A DNA stretch of 64,000 nt from Acidobacteriaceae bacterium (GTDB lineage Bacteria; Acidobacteriota; Terriglobia; Terriglobales; Acidobacteriaceae), in the NCBI GenBank assembly GCA_003152695.1, contig PMAT01000080.1:1473-65472 (forward strand), read 5' to 3'. Each line of letters begins with the position of its first letter. The stretch's first letter is position 1. Positions 34,961 through 43,717 of this stretch are shown here, one piece after another. The notes under the pieces are model-generated. The model was not told the DNA's origin. It worked only from the letters and a program-made list of their open reading frames with translations, and did no database searches. The position numbers and the translations under genes are program-made.

Positions 34961-36240
34961 TGATCGAGTACATCAAAGGCTATCTGAGTACGGGCACGAC
35001 CCCAGGCGAAGCCGGCAACCTGTTCTGGGCCACGGTCTATATCCTGCTGGTGATCACCGGGGTTTCGGTGGCTGTGCTCTGCATGAATTGGCTGGAGCGC
35101 AAGATTCTGGCGCACATGCAGATCCGCCTCGGCCCCATGCGCGTGGGTCCGCACGGGCTGCTTCAGCCCTTTGCCGACGCGCTCAAGCTGCTGATCAAGG
35201 AAGACATCATACCGCAAGATGCCGACAAGCTGGTGTTCTGGAGCGCGCCGGTGGTGGTGACAATGACCGCGTTCACCACTTTCCTGGTGGTGCCGTTCGG
35301 GCGCACCCACGCCGTCACCGACATGAACATCGGCGTTCTGTTCATGCTGGGCGTGTCGTCGCTGGGCGTGCTGGGCATCATCATGGCGGGCTGGTCGTCG
35401 AATTCGCATTACCCGCTGATGGGCTCGCTGCGCTCCAGCGCGCAGATGGTGTCGTACGAAATTGCCATGGGACTGGCGATCGTCTCGGCCGTGCTGATGA
35501 CAAGTCTGCAGACGGGTACCGGCACGCTGAGCATGATCGGCATCGTCGAAGCCCAGGCCAGCCAGCACACTTGGTTCATCTTCAAGTTTTTCCCGCTCGG
35601 CTTCCTCGCCTTTGCGGTGTTCGCGATCGCGATGGTGGCGGAGACCAACCGCGCGCCCTTCGATCTGCCGGAAGCGGAGTCGGAGCTGGTCGCGGGATTC
35701 CACACCGAGTACAGCGGCTTTCGCTGGTCACTGTTCTTCCTGGCCGAGTACTCGGCCATGCTTGCCGTGTCGTCGATTGCGGTGACGCTCTGGCTGGGCG
35801 GATGGATGCGGCCCTTTCCAACCCTGTTGGGCGGGCCGGCCTGGGACATGGCGTTCTCGTTCCTTCCGGCGCTGACATTCTTCGTGCTCGCTGCCGGGTG
35901 CTTCCTGGGAACCATTCGCATGCCGAAGATTCCGCAGTTTCGCGTTCAGACGATTGGCCTGGGCACATTCGGCGCGCTGCTGGGATTCGTCGGCCTGGTG
36001 CTGCTGGTGCCGGCAGTGAGCGTTCGCGTACAAGACATTTACTGGTTCGTCGTCAAAGTTGCTTTCTTCATGTACTTGTACATCTGGTACCGCGGGACGT
36101 TCCCGCGCTACCGCTTCGACCAGCTCATGAAGGTGGGCTGGAAAGTACTGCTGCCGACGGGCTTGGGCGTGCTGATTGCCACCGCGCTTTGGGGCCTGAT
36201 GCCGCAACTGTCGGCTGCGATCACGGGGGTGTTGCAATGA
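34960..36240 (+). CDS. nuoH: NADH-quinone oxidoreductase subunit H
   Basis: Membrane subunit linking the quinone pocket to the proton channels, 426 residues, eight or nine spans. Signatures are NWLERKILAHMQIRLGPMRVGPHGLLQPFADALKLLIKED at about 42-81 and MVAETNRAPFDLPEAESELVAGFHTEYSG near residue 222. It is longer than the E. coli protein (325) because of C-terminal spans beyond about 340. It overlaps nuoD by one base (TAATG) and nuoI by four. Confidence 0.97.
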   Translation: MIEYIKGYLSTGTTPGEAGNLFWATVYILLVITGVSVAVLCMNWLERKILAHMQIRLGPMRVGPHGLLQPFADALKLLIKEDIIPQDADKLVFWSAPVVVTMTAFTTFLVVPFGRTHAVTDMNIGVLFMLGVSSLGVLGIIMAGWSSNSHYPLMGSLRSSAQMVSYEIAMGLAIVSAVLMTSLQTGTGTLSMIGIVEAQASQHTWFIFKFFPLGFLAFAVFAIAMVAETNRAPFDLPEAESELVAGFHTEYSGFRWSLFFLAEYSAMLAVSSIAVTLWLGGWMRPFPTLLGGPAWDMAFSFLPALTFFVLAAGCFLGTIRMPKIPQFRVQTIGLGTFGALLGFVGLVLLVPAVSVRVQDIYWFVVKVAFFMYLYIWYRGTFPRYRFDQLMKVGWKVLLPTGLGVLIATALWGLMPQLSAAITGVLQ

Positions 36241-36698
36241 GTCTGACTCCGCTGCTGCGTAAGATCTTCCTGGTTGATTTGGTGAAGGGCCTCAAGGTGA
36301 CGTTCCACTATCAGCCACCCAGCGAGGCAATTACCGAGCAGTATCCGCTGGAGCGGCCGGTGATCTTCGAGCGCTTTCGCGGGCAGCCGCGCTTGAACTC
36401 GAATCCCGATACCGGTGAATCGCTGTGCATCGTTTGCAATCTGTGCGCGCTGGCTTGTCCGGAGCAACTCATCGTGGTGAAGGGCGAGCGCAACCCGGCG
36501 ACCAAGCGCAAAGAGGTCGTGTCGTGGACCTACGACCTGAGCCGCTGCATGTTCTGCGGCCTGTGCGAGGAGGCGTGCTCAACCGATGCGCTGGAGCTGA
36601 GCCAGGATTACGAGATGGCGCTCTACAGCCGCGAGGGTATGGTGCTGGACCAGGCCGCATTGGAGCGTGGCCAGGAGCCGGAGAGGTACGCGAAGTGA
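36237..36698 (+). CDS. nuoI: NADH-quinone oxidoreductase subunit I (two 4Fe-4S clusters)
   Basis: A 153-residue ferredoxin-like subunit that carries clusters N6a and N6b. Both ligand sets are intact: CIVCNLCALACP at about 64-75 and CMFCGLCEEACS at about 104-115. The N-terminus LLRKIFLVDLVKGLKVTFHY is the usual membrane-facing helix. It is the last gene of the tightly overlapping nuoCDHI block. A 306-base repeat-filled gap separates it from nuoJ. Confidence 0.97.
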   Translation: MSLTPLLRKIFLVDLVKGLKVTFHYQPPSEAITEQYPLERPVIFERFRGQPRLNSNPDTGESLCIVCNLCALACPEQLIVVKGERNPATKRKEVVSWTYDLSRCMFCGLCEEACSTDALELSQDYEMALYSREGMVLDQAALERGQEPERYAK

Positions 36699-36702
36699 AG
36701 CA

Positions 36703-36729
36703 GTTGTCAGTAGTCAGTTGTCAGTTTGG
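36703..36729. repeat. Four-unit heptad array after the nuoI stop
   Basis: GTTGTCA, GTAGTCA, GTTGTCA and a partial GTTTGG, four bases after the nuoI stop codon. The same unit type recurs at 233-321 and 40076-40103. Confidence 0.75.
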
Positions 36730-37004
36730 TAGGCCGTATGGCTGCGATGGTTTCTTTGAGAATCGGCGTTGGTTTCGAGTTCAGTTGGCGCGACATGAAT
36801 GCCGAGGGTTGAAGCGGTCTTTAACACGAACAATGCTCCAGTCCCGCGAAGCGGGACGGCAGAGCTTAGCCCAGCGCTTCAGCGCTGGGTGGGCGGGATA
36901 AAGAAACCAAGTCCCTCGGGGACGACACAAAAGCAGGTCCCTCGACTCGGACTCAAGTCCTCGCTCGGGATGACAAAGGTCAGGATGAAAGAGAAGCGCA
37001 CTAT
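36730..37004. repeat. Repeat-rich nuoI-nuoJ gap: two hairpins and a GTCAT-type repeat
   Basis: Hairpin GTCCCGC-GAA-GCGGGAC (36843-36859), hairpin CCCAGCGC-TTCA-GCGCTGGG (36872-36891), then a reverse-strand GTCAT-type repeat at 36931-36973 with palindromic core GGACT-CA-AGTCC. No gene is present. It interrupts an otherwise compact operon. Confidence 0.75.
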
Positions 37005-37523
37005 ATGAATCCTGTTGCCACACCATTCTTCTTCTACTCTCTGGCAATCGCCGCGATCGTGTCGGCCATTGCGGTGATCACGCGGCGCAATCCGGTGCAC
37101 GCGGCGCTGTCGCTGATCGTGACCCTGCTCTCGCTCGCCGGCTTTTACCTAATGCTGTACGCGCCCTTCGTGGCGGCGGTGCAGATCGTGCTGTACGCCG
37201 GCGGAATCATGGTGCTGTTTCTCTTCGTCATCATGCTGGTCAACCTGGAGCAGAACATCCGCGAGTACCAGTTCAACAAGCAATGGATCGTGGCGACGAT
37301 TGCCGCGCTGGCGCTCGGTGGATTGCTGGCGTTTGTTTATCGCACGGGTCGCGGCGTGTTTCCGTCGGCGTTTTACCAGAGTTATCGCGGGCTTGAGGGC
37401 GACAATACCCAGCAGATTGGCGTCTGGCTGTACGGCAATTACATGCTGCCGTTTGAGATTGCGTCGCTGCTGCTGCTGGTGGCCATCGTAGGCGCGGTGG
37501 TCATGGCCAAGAAGAGGATTTGA
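37005..37523 (+). CDS. nuoJ: NADH-quinone oxidoreductase subunit J
   Basis: A 172-residue membrane subunit with five spans. Typical features are [60 protein letters not shown] at about 24-83, whose central spans carry the pi-bulge seen in complex I structures. The C-terminal span ends [21 protein letters not shown]. It starts after the repeat-rich gap and is followed by nuoK after one base. Confidence 0.95.
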   Translation: MNPVATPFFFYSLAIAAIVSAIAVITRRNPVHAALSLIVTLLSLAGFYLMLYAPFVAAVQIVLYAGGIMVLFLFVIMLVNLEQNIREYQFNKQWIVATIAALALGGLLAFVYRTGRGVFPSAFYQSYRGLEGDNTQQIGVWLYGNYMLPFEIASLLLLVAIVGAVVMAKKRI

Positions 37524-37524
37524 C

Positions 37525-37830
37525 ATGACAGAGATCACCACCATGCATTACCTCGTGGTTGCGGCGGCGCTGTTCATCATCGGCACCATCGGCGTGCTGA
37601 CGCGGCGCAACGTCGTCATCATCCTGATGTCGATTGAGTTGATCTTGAATGCCGTGAACCTGAACCTGGTGGCGTTCTCGCGGCTCTGGGGATTGCACGG
37701 GCAGGTGTTCGCCATCTTCGTGATCACCGATGCAGCCGCCGAAGCCGCAGTCGGCCTCGGCATCATCATCGCCTTCTTCCGTAACAAGGAGACGGTGAAT
37801 GTGGACGAAGTGGATCTGTTGAAGTGGTGA
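37525..37830 (+). CDS. nuoK: NADH-quinone oxidoreductase subunit K
   Basis: A 101-residue, three-span proton-path subunit. The conserved acidic residues are in [23 protein letters not shown] (about 34-56) and [19 protein letters not shown] (about 68-86). Start ATG 37525 has AGAGGA upstream, inside the end of nuoJ. Confidence 0.96.
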   Translation: MTEITTMHYLVVAAALFIIGTIGVLTRRNVVIILMSIELILNAVNLNLVAFSRLWGLHGQVFAIFVITDAAAEAAVGLGIIIAFFRNKETVNVDEVDLLKW

Positions 37831-37836
37831 AAAGAA

Positions 37837-37935
37837 GCAACTAGCAACTAGTTGGCGATTCACACGTTGCTTCTGTGGCCATCTGGCGGTTTTTGGTCTT
37901 ACTAATTGCTAGTTGCTAGTTGCTGCGAGCTAATA
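37837..37935. repeat. Inverted pair of heptad arrays between nuoK and nuoL
   Basis: GCAACTA twice at 37837-37850, and five units (ACTAATT, GCTAGTT twice, GCTGCGA, GCTAATA) at 37901-37935. The arms are reverse complements around a 50-base spacer. The first lies six bases after the nuoK stop; the second ends one base before the nuoL ATG, where a Shine-Dalgarno site would be expected. Confidence 0.85.
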
Positions 37936-37936
37936 C

Positions 37937-40069
37937 ATGTACTTCCTAGATCATCTCTGGATCATTCCGCTGTTTCCCGCCATCGGCGCGGTTTGCATGT
38001 TCTTTTTTGGGCGCAAGCTGTCGAAGCAGGCGGTGAACGGCATTTGCGTCGGCTTGGTTGTGCTGGCGTTCGCGTGGGCGTGTGTCGCCGTCTGGCAGTA
38101 CACCGGATACAGCGCCGCTAGTCCCGGCAAGCCCTTCGAGAAGGTGCTGTACACCTGGATGGGCACCGGCGACAGCTCTTTGAGCTACGTCGCGCATGGC
38201 GGTCGCACCGCCGAATTCCGCGCCGATGCCGGCTTCCTGCTCGATCCGCTGTCCTGCATCTGGCTGCTGTTCGTGACCGGCGTGGGTATGCTGATCCATA
38301 TTTATTCCATCGGCTACATGGGGCATGAAGGCGGCTACTACCGCTTCTTCGGATACATGAACCTGTTCATGTTCTCCATGCTGACGCTGATCCTGGCCAA
38401 CAACTACGCCGTGATGTTCGTGGGCTGGGAGGGCGTGGGCCTGTGTTCGTACCTGCTGATCGGCTTCTATTTCCAGCGGCACTCCGCATCGACGGCTGCC
38501 AACAAAGCATTCATCGTCAATCGCATTGGTGACGCCGGATTCATCCTGGGCATGTTCACCATCGCCTGGTACTTCGGCTCGATGCAGTACACCAAGGTCA
38601 ACCTGCTGGCGCGCAGCGGACAGTTTCACATCGGCGATCCAGTAATCACGGCTGCCTGCCTGCTGCTGTTCGTGGGCGCCTGCGGCAAGTCGGCGCAGTT
38701 CCCGCTGTACGTGTGGCTGCCGGACGCAATGGAAGGCCCGACGCCGGTCTCGGCTCTGATCCATGCTGCGACCATGGTGACTGCGGGCGTGTACATGGTG
38801 GCGCGCTCCAACGCGCTGTTTGTGCTGGCGCCCAATGCGATGAAGACAGTCGCCATCATCGGCGCGCTGACCGCGATTTTCGCCGCGACCATCGCCCTGG
38901 TGCAGAACGACATCAAGCGCGTGCTGGCGTACTCCACGGTGTCGCAGTTGGGATACATGTTCCTGGCGCTCGGTGTGGGCGCATTTGCCGCGGGCGTGTT
39001 CCACGTCTTCACCCACGCGTTTTTCAAGGCGCTGCTGTTCCTCGGGGCGGGCTCGGTGATTCACGCCATGAGCGGCCAACAGGAAATGCAGCACATGGGC
39101 GCGCTCGGCGGAAAGATCAAGACCACCTTCGGCACCATGCTGATTGCGACGCTGGCCATCGCCGGCATTCCGGGCTTCGCGGGCTTCTTCTCCAAGGACG
39201 CGATTCTTTGGGAGACGTGGTCGCGCGAGGCAGGCGCGTATCGCTATTTGTGGTACATCGCATTCTTGACGGCGCTGATGACCTCGTTCTACATGTTCCG
39301 ACTGATTTACCTGACGTTCTTCGGCAAGCCGCGCATGGATCACGAGGTGGAGCACCACATCCACGAATCGCCCAAGACGATGACGGTGCCGCTGGTGATT
39401 TTGGCGATCTGCTCGATCGGCGCGGGCTATCTAGGCATGCCGCATAGCTTGGGCGGATCGAACCGCTTCGAGAAGTTCCTCGAGCCGGTGTTCGCCAACG
39501 AAGCGACGGTACTGGAAGAAGGTGGCAAGGCAGCGCAAGTGGCCGCTGGCGAGCAACAGGTGGAGCACACCGATCCGATGGAGTACACGTTGATGTTCGC
39601 CTCGGTGGGCGCGGCGGTGGTGGGCTGGTTCCTGGCGCAGCGCGCCTACAAGAAGGCCGACAAAGGCTACAAAGAGCCGATTCAGGAAATCTCGCCGCGC
39701 TTCTATAAGACGCTTTTCCGCAAGTGGTACGTGGACGAGATCTACGACTGGGTCTTCACCGGGCGTAAGAAGGTGGGACCGGTGCGTCTGGGGGCCATGG
39801 GTCTGGGCGATGCCATGTGGAAGTTCGACGCGGATGTGATTGACGGTGCAGTCAATGGCGCTGGATGGTCCACGCGCATGAGCGGCACCTTGTCGGTCCT
39901 GTGGGACAATCGGATTATTGACGGCCTGTTCGTAAACGGCGTGGCCATAGTGACGCGGCTGGCTTCGTATCCGGTGCGCCTGGTGCAGTGGGGCCTGGTG
40001 CAGTGGTACGCGCTGGTGATGGTCGCCGGGCTCGTGGGTTTTGTTTTTTATTACGTGGTCAAGTGGTGA
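37937..40069 (+). CDS. nuoL: NADH-quinone oxidoreductase subunit L (antiporter-like)
   Basis: Distal proton-pumping subunit, 710 residues, with the long lateral helix at the C-terminus. Key features are the glutamate in LTLILANNYAVMFVGWEGVGLCSYLLIGF (about 150-178), the lysine in FVGACGKSAQFPLYVWLPDAMEGPTPVSALIHAATMVTAGVYM (about 238-280), FAATIALVQNDIKRVLAYSTVSQLGYM and GIPGFAGFFSKDAILW. An extra soluble loop follows at about 510-545. There is no Shine-Dalgarno site; the heptad array occupies that position. Confidence 0.97.
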   Translation: MYFLDHLWIIPLFPAIGAVCMFFFGRKLSKQAVNGICVGLVVLAFAWACVAVWQYTGYSAASPGKPFEKVLYTWMGTGDSSLSYVAHGGRTAEFRADAGFLLDPLSCIWLLFVTGVGMLIHIYSIGYMGHEGGYYRFFGYMNLFMFSMLTLILANNYAVMFVGWEGVGLCSYLLIGFYFQRHSASTAANKAFIVNRIGDAGFILGMFTIAWYFGSMQYTKVNLLARSGQFHIGDPVITAACLLLFVGACGKSAQFPLYVWLPDAMEGPTPVSALIHAATMVTAGVYMVARSNALFVLAPNAMKTVAIIGALTAIFAATIALVQNDIKRVLAYSTVSQLGYMFLALGVGAFAAGVFHVFTHAFFKALLFLGAGSVIHAMSGQQEMQHMGALGGKIKTTFGTMLIATLAIAGIPGFAGFFSKDAILWETWSREAGAYRYLWYIAFLTALMTSFYMFRLIYLTFFGKPRMDHEVEHHIHESPKTMTVPLVILAICSIGAGYLGMPHSLGGSNRFEKFLEPVFANEATVLEEGGKAAQVAAGEQQVEHTDPMEYTLMFASVGAAVVGWFLAQRAYKKADKGYKEPIQEISPRFYKTLFRKWYVDEIYDWVFTGRKKVGPVRLGAMGLGDAMWKFDADVIDGAVNGAGWSTRMSGTLSVLWDNRIIDGLFVNGVAIVTRLASYPVRLVQWGLVQWYALVMVAGLVGFVFYYVVKW

Positions 40070-40075
40070 AGAGCA

Positions 40076-40212
40076 GTTGCCAGTGGCCAGTTGTCAGTTT
40101 GGGTTTGGGCTGCTTGCCAACAGTGTGCACTCTGACACAACGATTATTGGGTTTGACTAATTGCTAATTGCTGACGTGCTGAAGGCTGATAGCTGAAGGC
40201 TGAGAGCTAAAT
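40076..40212. repeat. Two heptad arrays spanning the nuoL-nuoM gap
   Basis: GTTGCCA, GTGGCCA, GTTGTCA and a degenerate fourth unit at 40076-40103, starting six bases after the nuoL stop. Then about eight units of GCTAATT, GCTGAAG, GCTGATA and GCTGAGA type at 40151-40212, with one 8-base unit breaking the register. The second array ends two bases before the nuoM ATG. Confidence 0.85.
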
Positions 40213-40214
40213 AA

Positions 40215-41939
40215 ATGTATAACCACATTCTTTCGATAATTTTATTCACGCCGCTGGTGGGCGCTGTTCTCCTGATGCTGTTGCCGAAGGAGAACAAGGA
40301 CGCCATCCGCTGGATCGGCAACATCTTCGGCATGCTGGGATTTGCGGTGTCACTGCCGCTGGTCCCGTGGTTCTGGGCGCTGAAGGACCACGCCGGATTC
40401 CAGTTCGTCGAAGGCGCACCCAACAACTGGATCCCGTCCATCGGCGCCGGCTACGTGATCGGCATCGACGGCATCTCGTTCCTGCTGATCATGCTGACCA
40501 CGCTGCTGGGGGCCGTCTCGATTCTGTCGTCGTGGAACGCCATCCAGGAGCGGGTGAAGGAATACTACGTTTGGTTCCTGGTATTGCAGACGGGCATGCT
40601 GGGCGTCTTCATGGCCAACGACATGTTCCTGTTCTTCGTTTTCTGGGAGGCCATGCTGGTGCCGATGTATCTGCTGATCGGCATCTGGGGCGGCCCGCGC
40701 AAGCTCTACGCCGCGATCAAGTTTTTCCTGTATACCTTGTTCGGCTCGGTGCTGATGCTGCTCGGCATCCTGTTCCTGTACTTCCATCACCAAACCCTGA
40801 CCGGCGTGTACACCTTCTACCTGCCCGATCTCTACGCCACGGCGCCGAAGATCGGCGGGCACGCGGCCATCTGGCTGTTCTTCGCGTTCTTCGTCGGCTT
40901 CGCCATCAAGGTGCCGATGTTCCCGTTCCACACCTGGCTGCCCGACGCGCACGTGGAAGCGCCAACCGCCGGCTCCGTGATTCTGGCGGGCGTTCTGCTG
41001 AAGATGGGGACGTACGGGCTGATCCGCTTCTCGCTGCCGTTCTTCCCCGCGGTCGCGATGACTCCATGGGTGCGCCAGTTCGTGGTTGTGCTTTCGCTGA
41101 TCGCCATCATCTACGGCGCACTGGTTTCGCTGATGCAGAAGGACATGAAGAAGCTGGTGGCGTACTCGTCGGTCAGCCACCTTGGCTTCTGCACCCTGGG
41201 CATCTTCGCTCTCAGCCCGCTGGGCCTGAGCGGCTCGGTGCTGCAACAGATCAACCACGGCATCTCCACCGGCGCGCTGTTCTTGATTGTGGGCATCCTG
41301 TACGAACGGCGACATACGCGCGAGATTTCCGAGTACGGCGGCATCTCCAACGTCATGCCGGTGTATGCGACGATCACGCTCATCATGTTCATGTCTTCGA
41401 TGGGACTGCCGCTGCTCAACGGGTTCGTCGGCGAGTTCACCATCCTGCAGGGCACGTTCATGGAGAACAAGGTTTGGGCGGCATGGGCGGTGCCGGGTGT
41501 GATTCTGGCCGCGGCGTATTTGCTGTGGCTGTACCAGCGCGTGTTCTTCGGCCCGGTAAACAATCCCAAGAACGAGAAGCTGCTGGATCTTTCGGGAAGG
41601 GAACTGGCCACATTCATTCCGCTGCTGATCGTCGCCTTCTGGATTGGGTTGTATCCCAAGCCGTTCTTCCAGATTCTCTCCACTCCGGTCAACAACCTGG
41701 TCGCAACCGTGCGGCCTGATTATCCCGGACTGACTAAGCCGGTGCTGGCGGCCCAGCCGGTGAATCCGAATCCGGAGGCAGCGACTCCGCTGCCTGAACC
41801 GCTTAAAGCGCCGGAGACGCAAAAGCCTGCGACAACCGGAGACGAGCAGAAACCGGGAGTGGCGACAAAGCAAAGGCCTGTTCCCGTGAATACGGCAAAA
41901 GCCAATCTAGCGGCGGCTCCGGCCACGCTCGCCAAGTGA
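40215..41939 (+). CDS. nuoM: NADH-quinone oxidoreductase subunit M (antiporter-like)
   Basis: A 574-residue proton-pumping subunit with about 14 spans. The discontinuous-helix glutamate is in MFLFFVFWEAMLVPMYLLIGIWGG (about 138-161) and the lysine in VGFAIKVPMFPFHTWLPDAHVEAPTAGSVILAGVLLKMGTYG (about 228-269). MQKDMKKLVAYSSVSHLGFC and GLPLLNGFVGEFTILQG follow. The last 65 residues are a Pro/Ala-rich disordered tail absent from most NuoM, echoing the NuoC N-terminus. There is no clear ribosome site before ATG 40215. Confidence 0.97.
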   Translation: MYNHILSIILFTPLVGAVLLMLLPKENKDAIRWIGNIFGMLGFAVSLPLVPWFWALKDHAGFQFVEGAPNNWIPSIGAGYVIGIDGISFLLIMLTTLLGAVSILSSWNAIQERVKEYYVWFLVLQTGMLGVFMANDMFLFFVFWEAMLVPMYLLIGIWGGPRKLYAAIKFFLYTLFGSVLMLLGILFLYFHHQTLTGVYTFYLPDLYATAPKIGGHAAIWLFFAFFVGFAIKVPMFPFHTWLPDAHVEAPTAGSVILAGVLLKMGTYGLIRFSLPFFPAVAMTPWVRQFVVVLSLIAIIYGALVSLMQKDMKKLVAYSSVSHLGFCTLGIFALSPLGLSGSVLQQINHGISTGALFLIVGILYERRHTREISEYGGISNVMPVYATITLIMFMSSMGLPLLNGFVGEFTILQGTFMENKVWAAWAVPGVILAAAYLLWLYQRVFFGPVNNPKNEKLLDLSGRELATFIPLLIVAFWIGLYPKPFFQILSTPVNNLVATVRPDYPGLTKPVLAAQPVNPNPEAATPLPEPLKAPETQKPATTGDEQKPGVATKQRPVPVNTAKANLAAAPATLAK

Positions 41940-41949
41940 GGATGAACTA

Positions 41950-43506
41950 GTGACCACCTCGCTGACAACGTTTTCCTTGTCTTACTCATGGGCCGACTAC
42001 CGGCTCGCCTTACCGATGCTGCTGCTGACGGTGTTCGCGCTCGGCATCCTGATGATTGACCTGATGCTGCCGGCGCATTGGAAGCGCCTGAACGCCATCA
42101 CTGCATTGATCGGCGTGGCGTTTTCGTCGGTCGCGGTGGTCAAGCTCCATCTCGCTTATCACGCCGCGGAAAAGCAGGGGATCGCAGTTGCCGCCTTTAG
42201 CGGCTTCATGGGCTCGCTGGTCGTCGATCGCTTTGCCATCTATTTCTTCTATCTGTTCCTGATGGGCGCGGGCGTCGCCATCCTGATGTCGATGCGGTAT
42301 CTCGAGATCGAGCACGAGAACCATGGCGAGTTCTACGCGCTCATGCTTCTCTCGGTAGTCGGAATGATGTGCATGGCCGCCGGCTATGACATTGTGCTGA
42401 TCTTTATTGGCTTGGAGTTGATGGCCATCTCGACCTACGTGCTGGTCGGTTTCCTGCGGCGCGATAAGCGGTCGAATGAAGCCGCGCTGAAGTACTTGCT
42501 GCTTGGTGCATTCTCGTCGGGAATCTTCGCTTATGGACTATCGCTGTTCTACGGTTTGACCGGCAGCACCAACCTGGGACAGATTGCACAGAAGTTGCAG
42601 GAAGTGATTGCGACCCGGCCGAACGATCCCGTGGTCATCTTTGCGCTGCTCGCGACCACCACCGGACTGCTGTTCAAGATTGCGGCGGTGCCCTTTCACC
42701 AGTGGGCACCCGACGCGTACGAAGGCGCGCCTACCAGCATTACCGGGTTCATGTCGGTGGCAGTGAAGTCCGCGGGATGGGCGATGCTGCTGCGCATCTT
42801 CCTCTTCGGACTTTATCCGCTGCGTTCGATGTATGTGCCGCTCCTCATCTTCGTTGCGATTGCGACCATGACCGGCGGCAACCTGGCCGCGATCACGCAG
42901 GACAACCTGAAGCGGCTGCTGGCATATTCCTCCATCGCTCACGTCGGCTATATGCTGCTCGGGCTGATCGCCAGCGATGGGCAAACCAATTCCACCGGCA
43001 TCATGGCGATCATGATTTACCTGCTGGTGTACACCTTTATGAACCTGGGCGCGTTTGCGGTGATCACCTCGCTGCGCCGGCGCAACATTATCGGCGACAC
43101 GGTCGATGACATCGCCGGGCTGTACTTCAAGGCGCCGACCGAAGCCATTCTGATGCTGATCTTCCTGCTCTCGCTGGCTGGGATTCCGCCACTGGCGGGC
43201 TTCTGGGGCAAGTACTTCATCTTCCTCAGCCTGATCGAAACGGGGCACTACACGCTGGCGTCCATCGGCGTACTTTATTCGGTGGTGGGCCTCTACTATT
43301 ACATGCGCATTGCCAACTCGATGCTCATGCGCCAGCCCATCGATGCCGAGCCGGTACATACGCGCCCCGCGATGCGTTTGGCGTTGACCATCACCGCAGT
43401 CGGCACAGTGGTTATCGGGCTCTTCCCGAACTTCTTTATCAATGTTACGAACTGGTCGCTGGGATTGGTGCAGGGCACGCAACACATGGCGGGGATGTTG
43501 CGATGA
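41950..43506 (+). CDS. nuoN: NADH-quinone oxidoreductase subunit N (antiporter-like)
   Basis: A 518-residue third antiporter-like subunit, last gene of the operon. Landmarks are YDIVLIFIGLELMAISTYVLVGFLRRDKRSNEAALKYLLLGAFSSGIFAYG at about 145-195, FKIAAVPFHQWAPDAYEGAPTSITGFMSVAVKSAGW, DNLKRLLAYSSIAHVGYMLLG and AGIPPLAGFWGKYFIF. The start is GTG 41950 with GAGGA upstream, ten bases after nuoM. No terminator was recognised in the 211 bases that follow. Confidence 0.97.
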   Translation: MTTSLTTFSLSYSWADYRLALPMLLLTVFALGILMIDLMLPAHWKRLNAITALIGVAFSSVAVVKLHLAYHAAEKQGIAVAAFSGFMGSLVVDRFAIYFFYLFLMGAGVAILMSMRYLEIEHENHGEFYALMLLSVVGMMCMAAGYDIVLIFIGLELMAISTYVLVGFLRRDKRSNEAALKYLLLGAFSSGIFAYGLSLFYGLTGSTNLGQIAQKLQEVIATRPNDPVVIFALLATTTGLLFKIAAVPFHQWAPDAYEGAPTSITGFMSVAVKSAGWAMLLRIFLFGLYPLRSMYVPLLIFVAIATMTGGNLAAITQDNLKRLLAYSSIAHVGYMLLGLIASDGQTNSTGIMAIMIYLLVYTFMNLGAFAVITSLRRRNIIGDTVDDIAGLYFKAPTEAILMLIFLLSLAGIPPLAGFWGKYFIFLSLIETGHYTLASIGVLYSVVGLYYYMRIANSMLMRQPIDAEPVHTRPAMRLALTITAVGTVVIGLFPNFFINVTNWSLGLVQGTQHMAGMLR

Positions 43507-43717
43507 GGTGACGCCTGCACGATTCGAACAATTCGTCAGCCAGATAATTCACGACGGCTCCAATGTTCGAGAATTAATTTAGGCATCACCGTGCTCTGCG
43601 CGATTGCATCTCACTCCCCGTCCTGTTATAACCGCCTGTTTCACCTTTATATGTGAAGGCCACCTATAGCATCGGCTCCCGAAGACGCCAGCGCGTGTCA
43701 CGACTTGGAGGAACGGT

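Noticed and set aside
34372-36698. Very long alternative frames across nuoD, nuoH and nuoI
   Set aside because: They continue real nuo frames backwards through neighbouring genes; only the parts from 34960 and 36237 show family sequence.
37946-41873. Long antisense frames opposite nuoL and nuoM (up to 507 codons)
   Set aside because: Gln/His/Arg-rich complements of membrane-protein codons; no start signals or domains.
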